26,255 bases of DNA from NCBI GenBank assembly GCA_036394195.1, contig DASWFO010000003.1:1-26255 (forward strand), in the 5' to 3' direction. This stretch comes from DATJPD01 sp036394195. GTDB lineage: Bacteria > Pseudomonadota > Alphaproteobacteria > CACIAM-22H2. The notes under the pieces were generated by a model. It saw only the letters and a list, made by a program, of their open reading frames with translations. It searched no databases and was not told the DNA's origin. Each line of letters opens with the position of its first letter. The stretch's first letter is position 1. Below are positions 21,825-26,255 of this stretch, in pieces. A program made the position numbers and the translations under genes.

Positions 21825-24034
21825 GGCGCTGCTCCGCACCAGTCCCGCCACAGGCGGCGAAACGCCGCCTCCAGCTCCCGGGTCAACCGCGGGCCGTCGC
21901 ACAGCGGCGAGGCCGCCATCCGCGAGCGAAGACGCGCCCGGAAGGTCTGGAGGCGCTCGCGGTCGCCGGCGAGGCGCACGGCGATGTCGGCATAGGCGGA
22001 GGTGGACTCGGCGACCAGCTCCGGCAACCCGACGCGGTTCAAGATGCTGACGCCGACGCGGCTGTGGTGCGTCGTGCCGGCGAGGGCGACCACCGGGACG
22101 CCCATCCACAGCGCCTCGCAGGTCGTGGTCGTGCCATTGTAGGGGAACGGATCGACGGCGATGTCGATGCGATGATACGCGGCGAGATGGCCGCGCCAGC
22201 CATCGATGAAATCGACGAGGTCAAACCGGCTCCGGGGCACGCCACGCCGCTCGAGGCCGCTTATGTAGTCCCGGCGCACGGCCGGATAATTGAACCCCCG
22301 GTGCTTCAGCACCAGCCGCGACCCGGGGACGAGCGCCAGGATCTCGGCCCACAGGTCGAGGACCTTCTCGCGGATCTTCGCCGCATGATTGAAGCTGCCG
22401 AACGTCACGTGGCCGTTGACGGCGGCGGGCAGCGGGCCGATCTCGGGGGCCTCGTGGATCGGGCGATAGCAATTAAAGCCGCCGGGCAGGCGCAGGAGCT
22501 TTTCGCTGAACTGGCTCTCCGTCTGCCCGGGCGGATCGGCCAGCGAGTCGGTGATGCGCCAGTCGATCTCGCGGACACCGGTGGTCGCCGCGGAGCCGAT
22601 CCAGGTCACCTGGATGGGGGCGGGCTTATGCGCGAACACGGGAAGCCGGGAGCCGACGGTATGGCCGGCGAGATCGACCAGGATGTCGATCTTATCGGCG
22701 CGGATCGCCGCGGCGAGTTCGGCGTCGCCGAGGCCGACGGTGTCGCGCCAATGGTCGGAGTGCGGCTCGGCAACAAGCTTCCGGAAGCGCTCCGTCACGT
22801 CATCCGGCGCCTTCACCTCGGCATAGCAAAACACTTCGATGGCACTCGAGTCGTGCGCCGCCAGGACCGGCTCGACGAAATTGGCCACCGCGTGCTCGCA
22901 GAAATCCTGCGACACGTAGCCGATCCGAAGCGGCCGGTCCGGCTCTTTCGAATTGGCGTGCGGCACCGGGGCCGCGGCCTTCAACCCCGCCGCCCAGGCG
23001 CTGGCTTCGCGAAGCGGCGCCAACGGATCGTCCTCGGCGTAGAGGAGTCCGAGGAGGCCGCAATTCGCCGCCGTCGCATACGCCGGATCGAGCTCGCGCC
23101 CCTTGGCGAAATGCGACAGCGCGGTCTGCACGTGGCCAATGCCCATGAGGCCGGAGCCGAAATTCACCTGCAGTCGGGCGTCCTGCGGCGCCAGGTTGAC
23201 GGCCCGCTCGTAGGCCTGCAGCGAGCCTTCGATCTCGCCGAGATCGTCCAGCACGTTGGCGAAGTTGTTCCACAGCTCGGCCGTGTCGCGCGCGTCCGGC
23301 CCGGCTTGCGACAGCGCCCGCTCGAAACAGGCACGTGCCTCGGCGTTCCGGCGCTGGTTCTGGAGCAGGACGCCGAGGTTGTTCCACGGCTTCAGGTAAA
23401 ACGGATTGGCCTCGATCGAGCGCCGCCAGGCGGCTTCGGCGGCGCGGGCCTCGCCGCGCCGCTCATGGGCGACGCCGATGTTGTAATGCGCCTCGGCGAA
23501 ATTCGGATCGAGCGCCACCGCGCGTTTGAGGTTCACGAGAGCGTCGTCGAACTGGCCGAGCCGGAGCTGCGCCGTGCCGAGGTAGCCGAGGACCTCGGCG
23601 GAATTGGGGGCGAGCTTCGCGGCGTGTTGAAACGCCGTCAGCGCCGGACGCGGCGCGTTCAGCTGCAGATGGGTGATGCCGAGATTCACCCACGCTTCGA
23701 CGTATTTGGGATTGAGCGTCGACGCTTTGCCGAAATCTGCCTGGGCCGCCGCGAAGTCGCCGGCCGCGCGATGGGCCAGGCCCCGGCTGTGGTGAAAATC
23801 CGGCACCGACGGTGCCCGCCCGATGGCCCGGCCGATGGCGGCAATCGCATCGGCGTGCCGGCCTTGCTGGTGCGCCACCAGGCCGGAGAGATGGAGGGCG
23901 TCGGCATGCTGGGGGTCCTGCGCCAGGACCTCGGCATAGGCCGCGGCCGCCTCGTCCAGCTTGCCGGCCCGGTGCAGCTTGACGGCCTCGCGAAGCCGGG
24001 CGGCGGTCGGCGCCGTGCTATGGGGAGTGGCCAT
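21821..24034 (-). CDS. TPR-containing OGT/SPINDLY-type glycosyltransferase (OGT-D), first gene of the minus-strand cluster
   Basis: 737 residues, the longest of the set, with about nine TPRs over residues 10-320 and a GT41-type domain from about 367. H381 (DFCEHAVANF), K553 (FNHAAKIRE) and H616 (RGHLAAYHRIDIAVD) are the expected key residues; ILVDLAGHT, KPAPIQVTW and DPFPYNGTTTT are close to the family norm. FGSFNHAAKI and the AVDPFPYNG region are more like classic SPINDLY-type bacterial proteins than OGT-A or OGT-B. The ATG at 24034 is preferred over a GTG three codons earlier because of a GAAGAG element 8-13 bases upstream. It heads the operon, 86 bases from the divergent methyltransferase. 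Confidence 0.92.
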   Translation of the reverse strand: MATPHSTAPTAARLREAVKLHRAGKLDEAAAAYAEVLAQDPQHADALHLSGLVAHQQGRHADAIAAIGRAIGRAPSVPDFHHSRGLAHRAAGDFAAAQADFGKASTLNPKYVEAWVNLGITHLQLNAPRPALTAFQHAAKLAPNSAEVLGYLGTAQLRLGQFDDALVNLKRAVALDPNFAEAHYNIGVAHERRGEARAAEAAWRRSIEANPFYLKPWNNLGVLLQNQRRNAEARACFERALSQAGPDARDTAELWNNFANVLDDLGEIEGSLQAYERAVNLAPQDARLQVNFGSGLMGIGHVQTALSHFAKGRELDPAYATAANCGLLGLLYAEDDPLAPLREASAWAAGLKAAAPVPHANSKEPDRPLRIGYVSQDFCEHAVANFVEPVLAAHDSSAIEVFCYAEVKAPDDVTERFRKLVAEPHSDHWRDTVGLGDAELAAAIRADKIDILVDLAGHTVGSRLPVFAHKPAPIQVTWIGSAATTGVREIDWRITDSLADPPGQTESQFSEKLLRLPGGFNCYRPIHEAPEIGPLPAAVNGHVTFGSFNHAAKIREKVLDLWAEILALVPGSRLVLKHRGFNYPAVRRDYISGLERRGVPRSRFDLVDFIDGWRGHLAAYHRIDIAVDPFPYNGTTTTCEALWMGVPVVALAGTTHHSRVGVSILNRVGLPELVAESTSAYADIAVRLAGDRERLQTFRARLRSRMAASPLCDGPRLTRELEAAFRRLWRDWCGAAP

Positions 24035-24107
24035 TCGCCGCACTCTTCGGCGGCCCGGCGGAGCCTGTCAAGGATCGCGGCGGCGACACCGGCGGCCAAA
24101 AAAGCTT

Positions 24108-24113
24108 TATAGT
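24108..24113 (+). promoter_or_regulatory. -10-like element placed for a leaderless transcript
   Basis: TATAGT matches five of six -10 positions and ends seven bases before the ATG at 24121, with no Shine-Dalgarno between. A -35 is only weakly matched (GCGACA with 19-base spacing). If used, transcription would start at or next to the start codon. Confidence 0.35.
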
Positions 24114-24120
24114 TCCGGCC

Positions 24121-24867
24121 ATGGCGATAAGCCCTGCCGAATTCGCGTTCCTGCGCGCCGCCCATTCGAATGGGTGCCTGGCCCAGGGCGGGCATCTTCT
24201 CGAATTCGGTGCGGCGAACGTGACCAATCTGAACGTCATCGGGGCGCTCGAAGCCTTATCCTTGGCCGATGCCCGCATCAGCGGCTTGGTGAAGGAGGCG
24301 CGGGCCGTGGAAGCGGAGCGCGCGCCCGGCCACCAGTTCGCCCTCGCCCGGATGATCTACAAGGCGGTCTTCAATTACCGATCCTACACGGCCGTCGATC
24401 TCGGCGACGAGGAGCATCTCGCGGAGCGCGTCCGGCAGGATCTGAACCAGCCGTTCGACCTCGGCCGGCGCTTCGACCTGTGCATCAACAACGGCACGTC
24501 CGAGCACATCTTCAACCAGGCGAATTTCTACAAGGCGGTCCACGACCATACAAGCACCGGCGGCATCATGGTGCACTGGACGCCGGGGATCGGCTGGCTC
24601 GACCATGGCCTGTTCAACGTCCAGCCAGGGTTCTTCGCCGACCTGGCGCGCGCCAACGGCTACGAGATCCCCTTCGGCTGTCTTGCGACCGCCGAAAGCC
24701 TGTACCCGCTGACCAACCAGATCGACGACGCGACGCTCGGCCGCTATCCCGATCTCAGGAACGCGTTGATCTGCGTCGTCCTGCGCAAGACGGAGGACGC
24801 ACCGTTCCGGATCCCGATGCAGGGCATGTATGCGCGGCTGCGCTCAGCCGTCGCGGTGCCGGGCTGA
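24121..24867 (+). CDS. Class I SAM-dependent methyltransferase-like protein, divergent from the OGT operon
   Basis: 248 residues. GGHLLEFGAANVTN at about 23-36 resembles SAM motif I (E-F-G-A). The central FDLCINNGTSEHIFNQANF and GGIMVHWTPGIGWLDHGLFN match methyltransferases that accompany glycosyltransferases in glycan clusters. The predicted protein is soluble. No Shine-Dalgarno precedes the ATG, and a -10-like TATAGT lies just upstream, so the message may be leaderless. Divergent from OGT-D across 86 bases and 16 bases ahead of a second methyltransferase, so it probably belongs to the same modification locus. Acceptor (sugar hydroxyl or protein) unknown. Confidence 0.7.
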   Translation: MAISPAEFAFLRAAHSNGCLAQGGHLLEFGAANVTNLNVIGALEALSLADARISGLVKEARAVEAERAPGHQFALARMIYKAVFNYRSYTAVDLGDEEHLAERVRQDLNQPFDLGRRFDLCINNGTSEHIFNQANFYKAVHDHTSTGGIMVHWTPGIGWLDHGLFNVQPGFFADLARANGYEIPFGCLATAESLYPLTNQIDDATLGRYPDLRNALICVVLRKTEDAPFRIPMQGMYARLRSAVAVPG

Positions 24868-24883
24868 ACTCGGGGCCGGTACC

Positions 24884-25402
24884 ATGAAATTGCACATCGG
24901 GGCCCGCGAGCGAGCCGAGGGATGGACTTCGTTCGATATCAGCCCGGGCCCGGGCGTCGACGTGGTTGGCAACTGCAAGGATCTGTCGGCCTTCGCCGCC
25001 GACTCGATCGAGACGATCTATGCGAGCCATGTTCTCGAGCACCTGCGCTGGCGCGACGAGCTTCCAGCGGCGCTGACGGAGTGGCGCCGGGTGCTGGTGC
25101 CGGGCGGCACCGTCATGATCAGCGTCCCCGACATCGAGCGGCTCTGCCAGCTGTTCGTCCATCCCGAGCTCACCTCGGACGACCGCTTCATGGTCATGAA
25201 GATGATGTTCGGCGCCCAGGAGGACCCGCATGACATCCATTATGTCGGGTTGAACTTCGATTTCCTCGGCACGTTCCTGTGGGAGGCGGGCTTCATCGCG
25301 ATCCGCCGGGTCCCCGACCTCAAGCTGTTCGACGACACCAGCCGGGTGGAGCTTCGCGGGGTGCCGATCAGCCTCAATGTCATCGCGGAGAAGCCGCGTT
25401 GA
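24884..25402 (+). CDS. Short SAM-dependent methyltransferase (COG4627-like)
   Basis: 172 residues. It begins directly at the SAM-binding fold (MKLHIGARERAEGWTSFDIS), then DVVGNCKDLS, the ASHVLEHL motif at 47-54 and WRRVLVPGGTVMISVPD, the standard pattern of compact methyltransferases found in polysaccharide and glycan clusters. Nothing is missing compared with that family, which is normally about 170-200 residues. The ATG at 24884 is chosen over an upstream in-frame start at 24830, which would read into the previous gene. It starts 16 bases after the first methyltransferase and its TGA overlaps the OGT-E start as TTGA. Confidence 0.85.
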   Translation: MKLHIGARERAEGWTSFDISPGPGVDVVGNCKDLSAFAADSIETIYASHVLEHLRWRDELPAALTEWRRVLVPGGTVMISVPDIERLCQLFVHPELTSDDRFMVMKMMFGAQEDPHDIHYVGLNFDFLGTFLWEAGFIAIRRVPDLKLFDDTSRVELRGVPISLNVIAEKPR

Positions 25403-26255
25403 CGTCGCCGCCCCCGGGCGGGCTGTCGGACGATCTCCGCCTGGCGCTGCACTCCTATCAGCAGGGCGACGTGGCCCGGGCCGGCGCCGCGTGTGAGCGG
25501 GTGCTGGCGACCGCGCCCGCCGACGTGCTTGCGCTGCAGATCCTGAGCCTGGTGCGGTTCGCCGAACGGCGGACGCCGGAGGCGATCCGGCTGGCCGAGC
25601 GGGCGGTCGCCGCCAATCCCGACGATCCCGACAGCTGGAACAATCTCGGGCTCATCCTGGCGCATCTCAGGCGGCACGCGGAGGCGCTCGAGCGCTACGA
25701 CCGTGCGATCGCGATCGCGCCCCATCATGCGGCGGCGCTGCTGAACCGCGGCAACGCGCTGTGGGAGCTGGGCCGGCTCCACGACGCGGTGATCTCCTAT
25801 GATCGGGCGCTGGCGGTCCAGCCGGATTATGTCGAGGCGCACTATAACCGTGCCAATGTGGCGGCCCTGTTCGGGCATTTCAGCGAGGCGCTCGCCGGCT
25901 ACGAGAAGGTGCTGGCGCTCCGGCCCGATACGCCCGCGGCCCTGTTCGGCCGCGGCACCGCACGCGCCGAGCTCAAGCGCCACGACGAGGCGCTCAGTGA
26001 TTTCGGCCGTCTGCTGGCGGTAGACCCCGATCATCCCTACGCGCGTGGCACGGCGCTCCGGCGCGCGCAGGAGGCGTGCGACTGGCGACCCTCCTGGCCG
26101 AGGCCGTCCGACATCGAGGCCGACGTGCGCGCCGGCAAACCGACGGTCGCCTCGTTCGCATTTCTCGGCATGTCGGCGTCGCCGGAGGCGCATCTCGCCT
26201 GTGCCAGGACCTGGATGCGCCGGTACCCGCCGCCGGCGACGGCACTGTGGCGGGG
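25399..26255 (+). CDS. TPR-containing OGT-type glycosyltransferase, partial (OGT-E), continues beyond the window
   Basis: Open to the last base: 285 complete codons plus two bases. The start is a TTG overlapping the previous stop (TTGA), with GGAG eight bases upstream. Five to six TPRs (for example WNNLGLILAHLRRHAEALER and AHYNRANVAALFGHFSEAL) fill residues about 10-215. They are followed by EACDWRPSW, VRAGKPTVASFAFLGMSASP and RRYPPPATALWRG, which is the characteristic linker that runs into the GT41-type catalytic domain in bacterial OGT-like proteins. The catalytic domain itself lies outside the window, so activity cannot be judged. With the CDW junction it is closer in layout to OGT-C than to OGT-A, B or D. 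Confidence 0.85.
   Translation, partial: MTSPPPGGLSDDLRLALHSYQQGDVARAGAACERVLATAPADVLALQILSLVRFAERRTPEAIRLAERAVAANPDDPDSWNNLGLILAHLRRHAEALERYDRAIAIAPHHAAALLNRGNALWELGRLHDAVISYDRALAVQPDYVEAHYNRANVAALFGHFSEALAGYEKVLALRPDTPAALFGRGTARAELKRHDEALSDFGRLLAVDPDHPYARGTALRRAQEACDWRPSWPRPSDIEADVRAGKPTVASFAFLGMSASPEAHLACARTWMRRYPPPATALWR

Noticed and set aside
15255..24034. Internal repetitiveness that might suggest a repeat array or CRISPR
   Set aside because: The periodicity is the 34-residue TPR unit at protein level; there are no identical direct repeats with unique spacers.
21806..24112. Very long plus-strand open frame opposite OGT-D
   Set aside because: It is the antisense shadow of the TPR-OGT gene. 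The minus-strand reading has clear TPR and catalytic motifs; the plus frame is Arg/Gly/Ala-rich without recognisable motifs, as expected in GC-rich DNA.
25240..26193. 317-codon minus-strand frame at the right end
   Set aside because: The plus strand encodes TPRs and a CDW linker in an uninterrupted frame coupled to the upstream gene; the minus frame is its shadow.
1..26255. Mobile element or prophage as source of the OGT cluster
   Set aside because: No integrase, transposase, terminal inverted repeats or tRNA attachment site is visible, and codon/GC character looks like the flanking genes.

Overview
The window is 26,255 bases of dense, GC-rich DNA with many overlapping ATGA stop/start junctions. 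Gene content points to an alphaproteobacterium, probably Rhodospirillales-like: a DUF3576 lipoprotein, an alphaproteobacterial-type 424-residue porin, a Yej/Dpp-like peptide-class ABC transporter, and an Ala/Pro-rich protein whose conserved part I recall mostly from alphaproteobacteria. The taxonomic call is inference from gene families, not from a marker gene. I see no rRNA, tRNA, insertion sequence, phage gene or CRISPR array.

Layout. (1) 89-6668, plus strand: a small membrane protein, then a complete ABC importer (double ATPase, periplasmic binding protein, two permeases), almost all overlapping or touching. (2) 6672-9146, minus strand: an orphan OmpR-type response regulator, then a metallo-beta-lactamase-fold hydrolase and a class I methyltransferase. 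A perfect TGTGA-N6-TCACA palindrome lies between regulator and hydrolase. (3) 9147-9430: a strongly structured divergent intergenic region. (4) 9431-11325, plus: the Ala/Pro-rich protein and a PKHD-type Fe(II)/2-oxoglutarate hydroxylase. (5) 11354-14209, minus: porin with a clear terminator, a GT-A glycosyltransferase, and a YggS PLP protein. (6) 14663-15232, plus: the DUF3576 lipoprotein.

(7) 15255-26255 is the most unusual part. It encodes four complete and one window-truncated TPR proteins with SPINDLY/O-GlcNAc-transferase (OGT)-type catalytic domains. On the minus strand the order of transcription is OGT-D, OGT-C, a second PKHD hydroxylase, OGT-B, OGT-A. OGT-D/OGT-C and OGT-B/OGT-A are each joined by an ATGA overlap. 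Divergently, on plus, come two methyltransferases and OGT-E, which runs off the window. (Letters A-E are labels used here only.)

The cluster therefore has the parts of a protein- or surface-modification system: several OGT-like enzymes that could use different acceptors or sugars, an oxygenase that could hydroxylate a side chain, and methyltransferases that could cap the glycan. A second copy of the oxygenase sits next to a Pro-rich protein outside the cluster. The substrate is not identifiable from sequence. The hydroxylate-then-glycosylate idea is a hypothesis.
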